This document shows positions 48,901 through 60,854 of a DNA stretch of 64,000 nucleotides, in pieces. The notes beneath the pieces were generated by a model, which searched no databases, was not told the origin of the DNA, and saw only the letters and a program-made list of their open reading frames with translations. Within the stretch, counting starts at the first letter, position 1; every line of letters begins with the position of its first letter. Position numbers and translations under genes: made by a program. The DNA lies in contig JANTQF010000002.1 of NCBI GenBank assembly GCA_032988165.1, positions 274,213 through 338,212 on the forward strand. Direction: 5' to 3'. The DNA comes from Emmonsiellopsis sp. PD_33 (Eukaryota; Ascomycota; Eurotiomycetes; Onygenales; Ajellomycetaceae).

Positions 48901-50991
48901 CAGATTTCCTACAAGTTGGAGAACAAGGTCGTCGAGCTTACCCAATCCCTTGGAACACTCAAGCGAGAGAATAAGGCACTTGCTTCTCAACTTGAAAATT
49001 ACGAAGGCCAAGTCAAGTCCTGGAGAAGCCGACATAATGCTTTGGAATCTCGCTCGCGAGAGTTGCAGGCCGAGGCCAACCAAGCCGGTATTACAGCCGC
49101 GCAGCTGGCTGCTTTAGAGGAGGAGATGGCGAAACTGCAACAGAGCCACACGGAGGCCCTAGCTACCGTCAAACGGCTACAAGAAGAGGAGAAGGTGTCG
49201 CGCGAATCACTCAGGTCGGTAAATACCGAACTCGACAAGCTTAGACAGACCAATGTCGACCATGAAAACGAGAAAGATTCACTCCGCCAGCAAATTTCTG
49301 ACCTTCAGGATGAATTGGAGCTCGCAAAGCGATCCATTCCCGTCAATGGCGTTAACGGCGATCTTCAAAATGGTGCTGCCGCTCAAGCCGCTCCTACTGG
49401 ATTGATTAATCTTGTCTCGTCGAAGAAACAAAAACCAAAGAGACGAAGCGCTGGTGCAGAAAAGATCGAAACTGATCGTTTCAGTGGTGCCTATAATCCC
49501 CGCCCTGTCTCGATGGCTGTGACGAGCACAGCTCCTGTTCGCACTAACCTATCCGGCACGACCTTTGCTCCAGGCGTCGATACAATCGAAATGGAACTGG
49601 AGACCCTTTTGTCGGAAGAAGAGGAGCTTAACGATGAAGTTGCCATCGGTCTTATTCGCAACCTCAAGATACCCCTTCCTGGCTCAACTCCACCACCGAC
49701 AGAAAAGGAAGTCCTTTTCCCATCATATCTCATTAACCTTGTTACGTCTGAGATGTGGAACAATGGATTCGTCAAGGAATCCGAACGTTTCCTTGCCAAT
49801 GTGATGCAATCCATCCAGCAGGATGTCATGCAGCATGAAGGCGATGATGCAGTCAACCCCGGCGCATTCTGGCTCTCCAACGTACACGAGATGCTATCAT
49901 TTGTTTTCCTGGCTGAGGATTGGTATGAGGCCCAGAAAACCGACAACTACGAGTACGACCGTCTTTTGGAAATAGTTAAGCACGATTTGGAAAGCTTGGA
50001 ATTCAACATTTACCATACTTGGATGAAAGTTTTGAAGAAGAAGCTTTTCAAGATGATTGTCCCTGCCATTATCGAGTCCCAGTCACTGCCAGGATTTGTG
50101 ACCAACGAAACCAATCGCTTCCTTGGCAAACTCCTCCCATCCAACAACACTCCGGCTTATAGCATGGACAACCTCCTAAGTCTTCTCAACAACGTGTTCA
50201 AGGCGATGAAGGCATACTATCTCGAGGATTCTATCATCACACAGACTGTCACTGAGCTTCTCCGTCTTGTCGGTGTCACGGCATTCAACGATCTACTCAT
50301 GAGAAGAAATTTCCTGTCGTGGAAGCGTGGTCTCCAGATCAATTACAACATCACTCGAATCGAAGAGTGGTGCAAGAGCCATGATATGCCGGAGGGAACA
50401 CTGCAACTCGAGCATCTTATGGTAAGCAGATCTCTTGTCTCCAGGACATACAATCAGTCAACTAACGCCCTATTTAGCAAGCAACCAAATTACTCCAACT
50501 TAAGAAGGCCACTCTCAATGATATCGAGATCATTCAGGATATTTGCTGGATGTAAGTGGCTTCCAGGACTCTGCTCCACCCTCATCATCACAATCACTGA
50601 CGTGTTGCATAGGCTTTCACCCAACCAAATACAAAAACTCCTCAACCAGTATTTGGTTGCCGACTACGAACAACCTATTAATGGCGAAATCATGAAAGCC
50701 GTTGCCTCCCGTGTCACTGAGAAGAGTGATGTACTTCTCTTGACTGCAGTTGACATGGACGATAGCGGACCTTATGAGATTGCCGAGCCACGAGTGATCA
50801 CGGCCCTGGAGACCTATACTCCATCTTGTAAGCAATATCCCTTCCCATTGCCTTCGTAGGCGAAAAACTAACAGCTGGCAGGGCTCCAAACACCACGTCT
50901 AAAACGCCTCGCGGAGATTGTCTCTGCCCAAGCCATGGCCCAACAAGAAAAACTGGACATGAGTGAGGGCATTGAACCCGTCGCGGCGTAG
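45916..50991 (+). CDS. MYO2: Class V myosin heavy chain
   Basis: Seven exons (45916-46050, 46130-46262, 46319-46508, 46560-50421, 50478-50551, 50613-50827, 50882-50991) give 1,572 residues, as in yeast Myo2. It is a processive actin motor carrying secretory vesicles and organelles to growing tips. An SH3-like N-terminus (VGTRAWQPDPTEGW) comes first. The motor has P-loop GESGAGKT (168-175), switch I NDNSSRFGKY, switch II DIYGFEHF and the actin-binding part HYIRCIKPNE. IQ motifs for light chains follow the converter (IQKNLKCKYYRRRY onward), then coiled coil (about 880-1,030) and a C-terminal globular DIL cargo domain (SEMWNNGFVKESERFLANVMQ to the end). Introns cluster at the two ends; exon 4 alone codes for 1,287 codons. 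Confidence 0.96.
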
Positions 50992-51941
50992 GGGTAGATC
51001 TTCCACTCTATATTTCTCAACCGCCTTCCACGTTTATTGTTACTCACTTTTGGGCAATACCTTTGACCGCCACCTACCTCCATCTAATTTCAGCCTATTT
51101 GGTAACTAGCTGTGCCAGATTCCCATGGCGAGTGGATTTGACTAGAATTTTTGCATTTGCTCTTTTGCTATATGCCGCTACCGTTTCTAAACATATCTGG
51201 CAAACTGGGCGCGCCTATTTTCAAATGTTTTGTGCTAAGACTTGTTGTCCTGTCTATATCTGATTCCATATTCGTTGCGAGCTCGACCCAATATTTGAAC
51301 TTTGCTTTATTTGCCATTGCCATCTTTGGTGTTGTCGCAAGGCCCCCGAGGGTGTACTCTCCCCCCGCCCTCGATATCATGTGTGTTTAGTTTTATTTGT
51401 CTTTTTTCGCTGTCGGGTTTTCTTTTCTCCCTCTACTAGAACTTTTTGATGTAAGACTAGTTTTCGAATGTGTATCATTGATAGAGAAGCCTGCGTCGTC
51501 CGGGTTTCCTATAACGTTAACGTATACGTTCCATGTCCTAACGATTGTGCCAATGGCGCCCGATTTTCTGTCAAAGTAGCAGTACCCAACAGAGTCTCAT
51601 TTTGGTAGGGTGTATTCACTAGTGCACGGTAATGTGGTATCTCTACGTGCTGTGTTCTCAGCGCAACTCTAGTAGGTTGTCCGGTGGCGTACCGCGATTT
51701 GATACAGATATATATTTTTGGAAAATCTTGGCATCGATTCTCTGCCCAAAAAACCCCCCCGCCATCGAAACATCTCTCAACCCAACACAGCTAAGGCTAC
51801 TACAGCCCTATCCATCAAAATACAAACAGCATCCTATTCCCCCAATCTAAAATACCACATCAAACCACACCAACAGAAAACACCACAAACCCCCCACCCC
51901 CTCATCTATCTAACTTAACCTACCTACACCACCAACCAAAA
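50992..51941. other. Intergenic: myosin 3' flank and ITPase promoter
   Basis: 950 bases. The first half is T-rich 3' sequence; the second half becomes A/C-rich (51,760-51,941), a typical fungal 5' leader. No gene is recognised. Confidence 0.5.
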
Positions 51942-53052
51942 ATGAAAACCCTAAACTTCATAACCGGCAACAAGAACAAACTCGCCGAAGTGCAAGCTAT
52001 CCTCGGCGATGCGATCGAGGTTGCAAACCGGGCCGTCGACGTGCCTGAGATCCAGGGTTCGATTGAGGATATCGCGAAGGAGAAGTGTCGGCGGGCGGCG
52101 GAGGTGGTAAGTTTTTCTTACCCCCTTTCTTTTTTTCGTTAGTTCATTGATGGTTGGGTCTGTCTGTGACATTGTGCTTTCTCTATGGTGTTTTCTCAAA
52201 AAAAAAGAAAAAAAAAAAGAATATGTGGTGATCATGTAAATTGGATATATGGCGGGCTAATGATACACTTCGGATCTATCTATGTACACAGGTAGGCGGG
52301 CCCGCCTTGACAGAGGACACGGCTTTGGAGTTCAATGCGTTGAAGGGGTTGCCGGGGCCGTATATGTAAGTAATCTCCTTTTTCTATTCGCCAATGGCAT
52401 ACATAATATCCGCACGGGTCTCCTATGTTGCGTGTTTATTTTACTTTTTTTTTAAAAAAACAAAAAGAACCGAAAGCATCGTGAAACAGTTTAGAATTGA
52501 CAATAAAATATAGCAAATGGTTCCTAGAATCCCTCGGCCACGACGGGCTTAACAAGCTATTGGCGGGATATGAAGACAAATCCGCCGTGGCGGTATGCAC
52601 ATTTGCCTTCTCTAGCGGGCCCGGGGCGGAGCCCATCCTGTTCCAAGGGAAGACGGAGGTATGTTCGAAACGTTCCATTTCCCGCATGTGTATTTCAAGC
52701 AGTTTCGACGTGGGTATCCTAACGAGGGAATCGTGGTAAATATAGGGCCGAATTGTCCCGGCGAGAGGGCCTGCGAATTTTGGTATGTCTCTTCCTTTCC
52801 CCCCTCTGCTATCGGTTGCCGAATCTGACGTAATGTGAACAGGGTGGGATCCCATATTCGAGTATGAGACCGGCCAGACCTATGCCGAGATGGATAAGAA
52901 GGAGAAGGTATACCCACCCGCCAACCTGACCTCGGGGCTGAGATGGTATACCCGTGTCAGAATGCTGATGTGTGCGTTCGCAGAACCTCATTTCCCACCG
53001 ATACAAGGCTCTCTTGAAGCTCAAGCAATGGCTCATAGAGCAACAGCAATAA
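51942..53052 (+). CDS. HAM1: Inosine/xanthosine triphosphate pyrophosphatase (Ham1/ITPA)
   Basis: Six exons (51942-52106, 52292-52365, 52514-52658, 52746-52782, 52843-52907, 52984-53052) give 184 residues, the family length. It cleaves ITP, dITP and XTP to monophosphates, keeping altered purines out of DNA and RNA. The N-terminus MKTLNFITGNKNKLAEV carries the substrate-binding T/SGNxxK motif at 8-13. VGGPALTEDTALEFNALKG contains the catalytic acidic residues, LPGPYIKWFLESLG follows, and the conserved FGWDPIFE block spans intron 4. It ends LKQWLIEQQQ. Its stop lies 92 bases from the stop of the convergent adenylate kinase gene, so the 3' UTRs probably overlap. Confidence 0.95.
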
Positions 53053-53144
53053 TCCCATCATCTATCCAGTTCCACAACCCCCCCGGCACCAGGGGACCAG
53101 TCCTCAAAGAAAACATCATGGGCAGCTGTACTCCCTGCCTCAAT

Positions 53145-53915
53145 TCAATCCGCACCCTCAGCTTCGACCCCCTCAGGATGCGACTGTTTCCACGCCTCTA
53201 ACCAGGCCACTATCCGCGCGCAATTGGTTTCGATATCCTCATCCGTTTCACTAGTCAACTCGACAACGATTTCCTCATCGTAAGCTTGCCTGGCCTCGTC
53301 GAGGAGGACCTCGAAGATCTCGGCGTCGAGGTTTTCTTGTAGTTTGACTTCAGGGTAGCCTCTGGATAGATACAAAAATAAAAAGATAAGATTTCGTTAG
53401 CCGTTTCTTCTTCTCACTCTTTATAGACTGTTCTCGTTATTATGCCCCCCCCGGCAATCCCCACGAGGAAGAAAGGCAAGGGGACGATTCAACCCACCTA
53501 GCAGCCAACCGATCATACAAAACCGCCGTAGCCGGACACCGAATAACAACCACAAGATCAATCCACGACTTGGGAAACAAATCGCACGCATGCCAATCGA
53601 TCAGATACCCGCCCTTCGTCACCTCATCCTCAATCGCATCAAGTAGCTAAACACAACAAACAATCACCCCCACCCCAGTCAGCAAAAACCAAAACCGCAA
53701 CGCTCCCCGTTGCAAACAAATCAGTAACACACCTTATCCTCATCAACGATATAACTCTTCAACTCATCGTCATACCCATCATGGCAATCGCGCTCCTTGG
53801 CGATCTGGTTGATGGACAGATGGCGCAGGCCAGTTTCCTGCGCGAGCTGTTCGCAGTGCACGGTTTTGCCGACGCCCGGGGTGCCGGTGATGATTATGTT
53901 GGGGGCTGTTCTCAT
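53145..53915 (-). CDS. FAP7: Fap7/AK6-type adenylate kinase, ribosome biogenesis
   Basis: Three exons on the minus strand (53915-53733, 53646-53498, 53361-53145) give 182 residues. The P-loop is GTPGVGKT (11-18). INQIAKERDCHDGYDDELKSYIVDEDK and GGYLIDWHACDLFPKSWIDLVVV match Fap7/hCINAP, and the lid region is RLAARGYPEVKLQENLDAEIF. In yeast this nuclear kinase joins the last step of 20S pre-rRNA processing with Rps14. The C-terminal tail is acidic (EGVEAEGAD). Both introns (86 and 136 bases) are GT-AG and keep phase. The start ATG gives the expected N-terminus. Confidence 0.94.
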
Positions 53916-54553
53916 GGTTGCGTTGCGGCGTGTGTGTTAACGGGGAACGATGTGGGAAGATGGGTATGGGATTGTCGGGAGAATGGACAAATTGCGAACC
54001 CTTTTTGCGATGGAGAGGGGGGGGGGTAGGGGGTAGAGGAGGGGTATCAAAAGCAAGAATAAAATAAAAAATACCGATTAGAATACATAGTGGTAATTTA
54101 TTGGAAAGATGGATACGTGGTCACGTGGGTGTCGTTCTGGGGGACCTCAAGGTTGACTACAGCGACATCCATTGTAGAGGGTAGTAGAAGGCAATTGTTA
54201 GTCAAATGGCCCATTCTATTCGTTAAACTCGTATCTGATCTATACTGTATTCGTTTTCCTTTCTTCTGTGTTTTCATTCGACAATGCTCAGAAGCCAACT
54301 CCCGGAAATTCCCGTTATAACCCTCAAAAATAAAACACCAATCCAAGGATGGTTTCGTATAGTCTCGATAAACAAAAGAGGAGGAGAATATAAAGCGTTC
54401 CCGGACAATCAAGGGACCATTGTGTAATTTCAAGCTACCCCACAAAGTAGCGGGTTGTCCCGAAGACGAGAATAGCCAGCCCACATGTAAGGGATTCGTG
54501 CATTCGCATGCCGCGGATAGGGGTATGATATTAACGGCGGAATGCAATATAAT
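53916..54553. other. Intergenic: adenylate kinase promoter and C78 peptidase 3' flank
   Basis: 638 bases. A run of nine or more G near 54,018-54,027 and AT-rich sequence at 54,055-54,105 stand out. Short open frames on both strands have no protein features. Confidence 0.45.
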
Positions 54554-56389
54554 TCAGTTGATTTCGGTGTATGTAAGTATTGGAATATCGGTCTCGCTGG
54601 GGGCCTCCGTTCGCCCGGGCGCCGATGGCAATAGCCTATCCTAGTAAGCACTGGATGCAAGTATTATAGCGGAGGTTTACGGAAGACATACTTGAGAATT
54701 TCAAACTCCTTGTACTTCTGCAAATAACCTCCGCCTCGTCGGTAAGCTCCCAGGAGACGGGCAGGATCTAGAGACCTGACTGTATTGCCTAGAAATCGTT
54801 CGATTGCGGGGGCAGTTTTGAACATCGGATCGAAAACGAGGAGGTTGAGGCTTCCGCTTTTCCTGATTTCGAAACCGACGATTGTCAAGGAGTGGCCTGC
54901 AAATAAAGAATGGGTGGTTAGCATATAAGTGCCACATGATAACGGGTAATCTTCGCACCTTGATGCTGGAGGTAGATTGGCGGTAGTTCTGTCTGGATTA
55001 TTTTTTTACTGCTTCCAATATCCCCCTCGCGGAAATACTCCATTACCTCTACAAGTAACGCCTCATGAGCAGATATATCTGCCGCCGTGCTGAAGGCGCC
55101 CGCATTGCACCTAAGTAGAACAGTCAGGCCAATGGTTCATGACGACGGTGGGGTAGGAGACAAGGTTCGGCACGTACCTGACACCCAGGCTAAGAAAAAG
55201 AGCTTGAGCCTAAATAATCCTATATTAGAATCTGCAATATAGATCACCACTTCTAGTGAAGGGTTTACCTCAGAAGTTCCAATATATTTCCTTGTCCCTT
55301 TAATGCCTCCGGTTTCTACCTTTGCCGCGCTATTGAAACCCAAATCCCAGGCTTGCTCAATCATATCTTGTAATCTTAAGATCGAGGGGAGTCTACCCGG
55401 AAATTGTTCGTAGCCATCTGCGCGGGAATCTTGAATATAGGAGACCAGCATTTGAATATTCCTATATCCACAGAACCCGCCTTCCTTCTGCATTTTGAAC
55501 ACATGCCGGACAGAAGGGCTGCATAAGAATGCACGCTCCACGGAATCGTCCAAGTTGCAAAGTTGAGCAAGAACAGGGATAAGGTGCGAAGTCTCATTTG
55601 CGACTGATTCAACTCTGCGTAATGTGCCATCTGGTTGGATCTGGTTGGTTACGGTGATCTTTGGGCCTTCTTCAAGCATATTCCAGAGCCAGGATGGCAT
55701 TTGCTTTTCGTGCGCATATGGACCCAATTCCGATTTCTGGCAGGACTGTAAGCACGACACTGATGGCGTAGACAGAGCGCAGCAGGGGACAAACTTACCC
55801 CGAGCCGTCGGGCGAACCATCCAGCTGAGTCATGTCGGTGCTTCCGTTTTACTTTTCTCTTCCTATGCGAAGTGCCAGATGCTGCTTTTGCATCTCTGTT
55901 GGCGCCCTTGCGTGAGTCTTTTCCTTGGAGAACCTTGTCCCTGTTACGAAGGGCTTTGGGTAGCTTTGTAGAGAATTTGCTTTCAATATCGTCGGAGTAA
56001 TCGTCTTCATCGATCTCTTCATTTTGAGCTTTGGGGTTGGAGGCAACTCCGGCCTCTTCGAAAGCCATGCCCTCTGCGACATGGAGATCAAGATGATTGG
56101 AGACCTCAGCAGCCGGTATGATCTCCCCGCAGCCCTGGGGACACTCAACATAACCATCAAGAAGGTCCTCCTCATCGGTAGATGGTGCAGCCGGCGACAT
56201 ATGCTGGCCGCCAATCCTGGCAACTGCAATGTGGTTCATATTGGATTGCTGACTGATAGGCGGGGGCTCATCGGCCGGGATGAAGGGGGAAACGCCATTT
56301 TCAGGATGGCAAAGTTCCACATGCTGGGTTAAGAAATAGGAGTCCGCGTCGGAGAACTCACAGAACGGGCATGGGATAACGTCCTCCAT
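54554..56389 (-). CDS. Zinc-finger C78-family cysteine peptidase (ZUFSP/Mug105 type)
   Basis: Six exons on the minus strand (56389-55799, 55745-55269, 55209-55178, 55110-54959, 54896-54692, 54635-54554) give 512 residues. Two zinc fingers start the protein: CPFCEFSDADSYFLTQH..H and CPQGCGEIIPAAEVSNHLDLH, likely ubiquitin-binding. An acidic then basic linker follows. The catalytic domain has Cys289 in GGFCGYRN, His419 in HQGHSLTIVGFE and Asp440 in LLVFDPMF, the C78 triad. Relatives ZUFSP/ZUP1 (human) and Mug105 (fission yeast) cleave ubiquitin chains, ZUFSP preferring K63 links in DNA repair; the function here is inferred. The last exon is uncertain: the intron 54691-54636 gives ILKLLPSAPGR to the stop, while reading on ends at 54664. 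Confidence 0.85.
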
Positions 56390-57600
56390 GGCGCGGGGGT
56401 GCGTGCGTCTCCAAGCAGAGGAGAGTGATGTGGTTGAGCGGGTTCAAGTTTTCTAGCCTGGTGGCACAGCTGCAGACGAACCCTGGATGAACTACCTCTA
56501 GCCAGGGTTGAATAGCAACGCCAAACAGGTAGAGAGACTATGAGGGGGATTGTGGAATCTGAAATCCTGGGTTATTGCTGTTGCAAGCTGTACGTGTAGG
56601 CCGAGTGAATGTTCAGCGTTGGAACTTGAAGCAGTTCAAAACACATGAGTTGTGGAACAACCCTGATGTATGAACAAGGGGATTGCAGATATAATCGTCG
56701 GGGACAGAAAGACAAACTCATCTATGCCATGAACTATTGGTAGAATACAGCAGCGCTATGACGCAGGAGCCAGGACAAAGCATTCAACGTACGGCTAGTT
56801 CTTGAAGGTGGCAGTTTTATATCCAGGGGTTTTATGCACACTACGGGAACGGACAGCTGGAAAGCTGGGGTAACTCATTATTAGTTGGGTCGGCAGCAGG
56901 GCCAGCATACAGCATGCCCCCAAGTCATACATACCATGCCCACTGCAGACACGAACGGAGACTCTTGATAGACGCCACGATATCGAAGCCAGCACTGCAG
57001 GCTGCACTGCGCGGTGACGAGACGCTGCCCGGCATGCTTAGCTAAGCGGGGCGTGTTCCCCGAGCCAACCCCGCCGAACTTTGCGAGAAACTTCGCTGGA
57101 ACTAAAAAAAAAGATACAAGTTTCCGCAATACATGTATGTCCAACGAACAGATATCCGACTCAGTCACATCCTCCCTGGGCCACAGAGACATATTTCCTT
57201 CTTTTCATATTCCCGACTGCTCCCTCTTCTCATCCATCTCCCCCTCCCTCCACAAACCCGCCGGCCGTGGTTGGGCGGTGGCTAAATTGCGTGATCCACC
57301 GTTGGCGCTAGGGCTGCCCGATTTTCGCAGCTGGTGAGGCTTGAGCCCGCAGCGGCGTTCGGGTGCGACAGGAGTAAATATGAGAGATTGATTTGACTCA
57401 GTTTTATTTACTAATATTCTGATATTATTTTTATATTGCCTGCCTCTCCCTCTCCCTTCTCCCTCTGCCGTCCTACTGTTCAATTCCCCTTCTACATTTC
57501 TCTGCTCTCCAGCTCCCTGCCTTCGTCTCTGTTTTGACCCTCTTCCGCATACGGAGGCTTAGGCCTGCCCATCCCTGCACCCCAGACCCTTTTTTCCACC
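56390..57600. other. Divergent promoter region between C78 peptidase and aspartate kinase
   Basis: 1.2 kb serves two divergent genes. It contains a TGACTCA at 57394-57400 and a C/T-rich leader at 57,440-57,540 before the kinase ATG. No reading frame shows protein features. Confidence 0.5.
57394..57400 (+). promoter_or_regulatory. Gcn4/CpcA-type site (TGACTCA)
   Basis: A perfect TGASTCA palindrome 201 bases before the aspartate kinase ATG, with AT-rich sequence (57,405-57,437) between. The same motif stands before the phosphoglycerate dehydrogenase gene at 5390-5396. Binding by the cross-pathway regulator is inferred. Confidence 0.55.
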
Positions 57601-59435
57601 ATGAATTTGCACAGCCAGTTGGTCGCAAATGGAGCAGACAACGTGCCTCTCTCCAACGGTGTAGCTGAATACCCGACAGAATGGGTGGTTCAGAAGTTCG
57701 GAGGCACCAGCGTGGGAAAGTTCGCCGTGGACATCGTTGACCGGGTCATCCAGTAAGTACCCCGCCATGGCAAACCTGCTCGGGGCATTGACAATTGGAA
57801 ACTGACTCCTTTTGTTTCTTTCTCTGTCTGCAGTCCCAGCACCAAAACACATCGAGTCGCTATCGTGTGCTCTGCCCGGAGCAGCTTGTCCAAGGCCGAG
57901 GGGACGACGAACCGGTGAGTCACAAGCCCCGCCTTTCCTCCCCCTGCGTGGCATCAGACCGCCTTGGATATTCCACGCCGCTGCGGCACTATGGACTAAC
58001 GAATATGCACTGCCCAGATTACTACGCGCAGCACGAGAAGCAGAAAATACAAAGTCCGGGAACTATCTTCCCCTGGTGGATGCTGTCCGGCTCGATCATA
58101 CCCAGGTCGCCCACGATCTCCTCCAGAACAAAGACCTGGCAGCCCAATTAGTCCAGGACATTGAAAATGAGTGTGCGCACATCATCAGAATCCTCGAAGC
58201 CGCCCAGACCCTCGGGGAAATCTCTGTCAAATGCGTGGACAAGATCATAAGTACCGGCGAGAAGCTAAGCTGTCGTCTCATGGCCGCATTGCTTCAAGAT
58301 CGGGGCGTGGACTCGGAATACGTGGATCTTTCAGACGTGGTGGATTTCGCAACGAGCCATCAGTCACTGGACCAAGAATTCTATGACCATCTTGCGTCTG
58401 TGCTGGGAAAGAAGATCAAAGGGTGTGGTAGAGTAGTTCCTGTTATAACAGGATTTTTCGGACCGGTACCCGGCGGCTTGCTCGACAAAATTGGACGGGG
58501 ATACACAGATCTATGTGCTGCTCTTGTAGCCGTAGGGATCCGCGCTCATGAACTCCAAGTGTGGAAGGAAGTCGATGGGATCTTCACTGCGGATCCTCGA
58601 AAGGTCCCTACGGCGCGATTATTGCCCGCCATCACCCCTGCAGAAGCTGCAGAATTGACATTCTACGGTTCCGAGGTTATACACCCCTTCACAATGGAAC
58701 AGGTGATACGAGCCAGGATCCCAATCCGTATAAAGAATGTCATGAAACCCCAGGGCAAAGGAACGGTCATTTTCCCCGACGACACCACAGAGTTGGACAG
58801 GACCACTCCTGGTCATGACCCTAAACTCTTCCGAACTCGGAGCGCTAGTCTCTTGATGCAACGACAGGGTCCCAAGCGTCCTACTGCAGTGACAGCTAAA
58901 CACAAGATACTTGTCATCAACGTACATTCGAACAAGAGGTCGCTGTCGCATGGGTTTTTCGCAGGCATTTTCTCCGTTCTCGACAAGTGGCGACTCTCTA
59001 TCGATCTTATCTCCACCAGCGAAGTACACGTTTCCTTGGCGCTCCATTCGGAAATGCCCCTGCTGAATGGAGTTGGTGAGGATGAGTATCAGATTGTCGA
59101 CGAACATCTCAGAGGAGCTATTCAGGATCTCCGCCGCTACGGCACGGTGGATATCATACCAGAGATGGCGATTTTGAGTCTTGTCGGGAGACAGATGAAG
59201 AATATGGTCGGTGTGGCAGGACGTATGTTTTCCACTCTTGGAGAACACAACGTCAACATCGAAATGATTTCACAGGGTAAGCAGCAATATCAGAACCACA
59301 AGTATTCTACAATATGCTAATTCACGATCGACTTTAGGTGCCAGCGAAATCAATATATCATGCGTGATTGAAGCGCGAGATGCGGACCGGGCCATCAACA
59401 TCATCCACACCAACCTATTCACCTTCCTTGATTGA
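57601..59435 (+). CDS. HOM3: Aspartate kinase
   Basis: Four exons (57601-57752, 57834-57914, 58018-59276, 59338-59435) give 529 residues, as in yeast Hom3 (about 527). It phosphorylates aspartate, the first step to threonine, methionine and isoleucine. The nucleotide/substrate motif KFGGTSVGK is at 32-40. VITGFFG, the GRGYTDLCAA block and WKEVDGIFTADPRKV follow. PEAMI-like ITPAEAAELTFYGSEVIHP comes next. Two ACT domains end the protein (ILVINVHSNKRSLSHGF; MVGVAGRMFSTLGEHNVNI split by the last intron), the site of threonine feedback. GT-AG introns of 81, 103 and 61 bases. A Gcn4/CpcA-type site lies upstream. Confidence 0.96.
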
Positions 59436-60219
59436 CGAGATATAACGGACTCGACACGACCTAGACCCATGCGGACGCGACTCTACGATGTTCCAACACA
59501 CTCGAGAAGAAGAAGAAGACGTAGCAGAAGCAATATATTGAGCAGTCCAACCTGACATGTTTTCCAAGTACATGATTTCACCCAGCCCGATTCAACAATA
59601 GGGCTTCGAATGGCTGTTATATATACAACGAATCGTTATCGCGACCCGAGCCACGATGGGAAGCGACGAATGCGATTCATTACGGGGCAGGCTGCACAAT
59701 GGCCCGGCATAAGGATGCCAGTTGTTACGCCAGCCGCCTCACGTTACGCTTGGAATGAACGAATTGGGAATTGGCAGGGGATTTCTTTTCTTTAAAAAAA
59801 CGCAGGGGTTGGTTAGATTTGGCACTTTGCGCAAAATATACCCCTACGGGCGTCGGAGCCTTGGAATTCGGAGGCAATATTTTCTTGGGCTATTTGGGTT
59901 GAGAACTGGAAATCCCGATTAACAAGATAGACGGATGGTCGGGACCGGCCTCTCGGCCCAATTGGTATGGCAGGGATGACATGACATATTCCTTGGTGTC
60001 ATCACTCAACAACAGGATTTTTGGATTGGGTATCACCGGGCCATATCAAAGGGTATAATGGACAGGGAATGGAAAGCACGCCATTGCATGTTGTTGAACA
60101 GGAGTTCGACACACAACGCGCACCCACACATCGATCTTCAACAAAGAGCAGAGCGCGTGGTTTTGTCACTCAAGCCAAAAGAAAAGTCAACCCGCGCCCA
60201 GGACCACGCGCCCGCTCTC

Positions 60220-60248
60220 CATCCACCCATCCATCCACCCATCCATTT
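60220..60248 (+). repeat. CATC/CACC microsatellite
   Basis: Tandem CATC units mixed with CACC, in the region upstream of the forkhead gene. It mirrors the GGAT-type repeat 600 bases downstream. Confidence 0.6.
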
Positions 60249-60828
60249 ACATTCCCACCTTACCTATTTCGTCCCCCATATAGAAACCATTGGACAGTTA
60301 TTGAGCGATATATTTCCCACACCCAGCATCGAGTTAAGTTAGTTTAGCTAGTTAGACCACAGAATCAAGCACTGCACTGCATGCATGCAGACTCATCAGA
60401 CTCATCAGTATCCAATACTCCTCCCCCATCCGCGTTTCAAGAGCCCGACGCGGGCAGTCGCCAAGCCGAGCAGGCCATCGATTCGGCAGGCAGCCCCAGT
60501 CGGTGTGAGTTGTCCCTGCAGGCTAGAGCGTAGCGGTATGCACGGTACGGTGCGGTATCGTATGTATGGTTACGAGTAGATCTACTATGTAGCGTCTGGT
60601 CTGTTCTGCCCTATGCGTCTGGGCTGGAGACTGGGTGAGGGATTATCTGTCTGTCTGTGTTGGGTTCTGCTTTTAACTACATCTGGAACTACCTGGGTAT
60701 GGAGGTGGAGGTGGCGGATTGGCTGTATGCGGTGCTTGTGTGTGTAGTTGGCGCTGGTTACGCCGGGTGGCTGTCTCTGCTGGAAAGGGGGGGTCAGGGG
60801 GAGCAGGTTGGACAGCGCAATTGCGTGT

Positions 60829-60854
60829 GGATGGATGGATGGATGGATGGATGC
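60829..60854 (+). repeat. GGAT microsatellite
   Basis: Six tandem GGAT units without interruption, followed by GCTTGATC. Probably length-variable among strains. Confidence 0.75.

Noticed and set aside
54664..54691. C78 peptidase ending by reading on through the last donor (…YVFRKPPL)
   Set aside because: A GTATGT donor and an acceptor at 54637-54636 give a longer, more natural tail; the choice remains uncertain and is noted in the gene entry.
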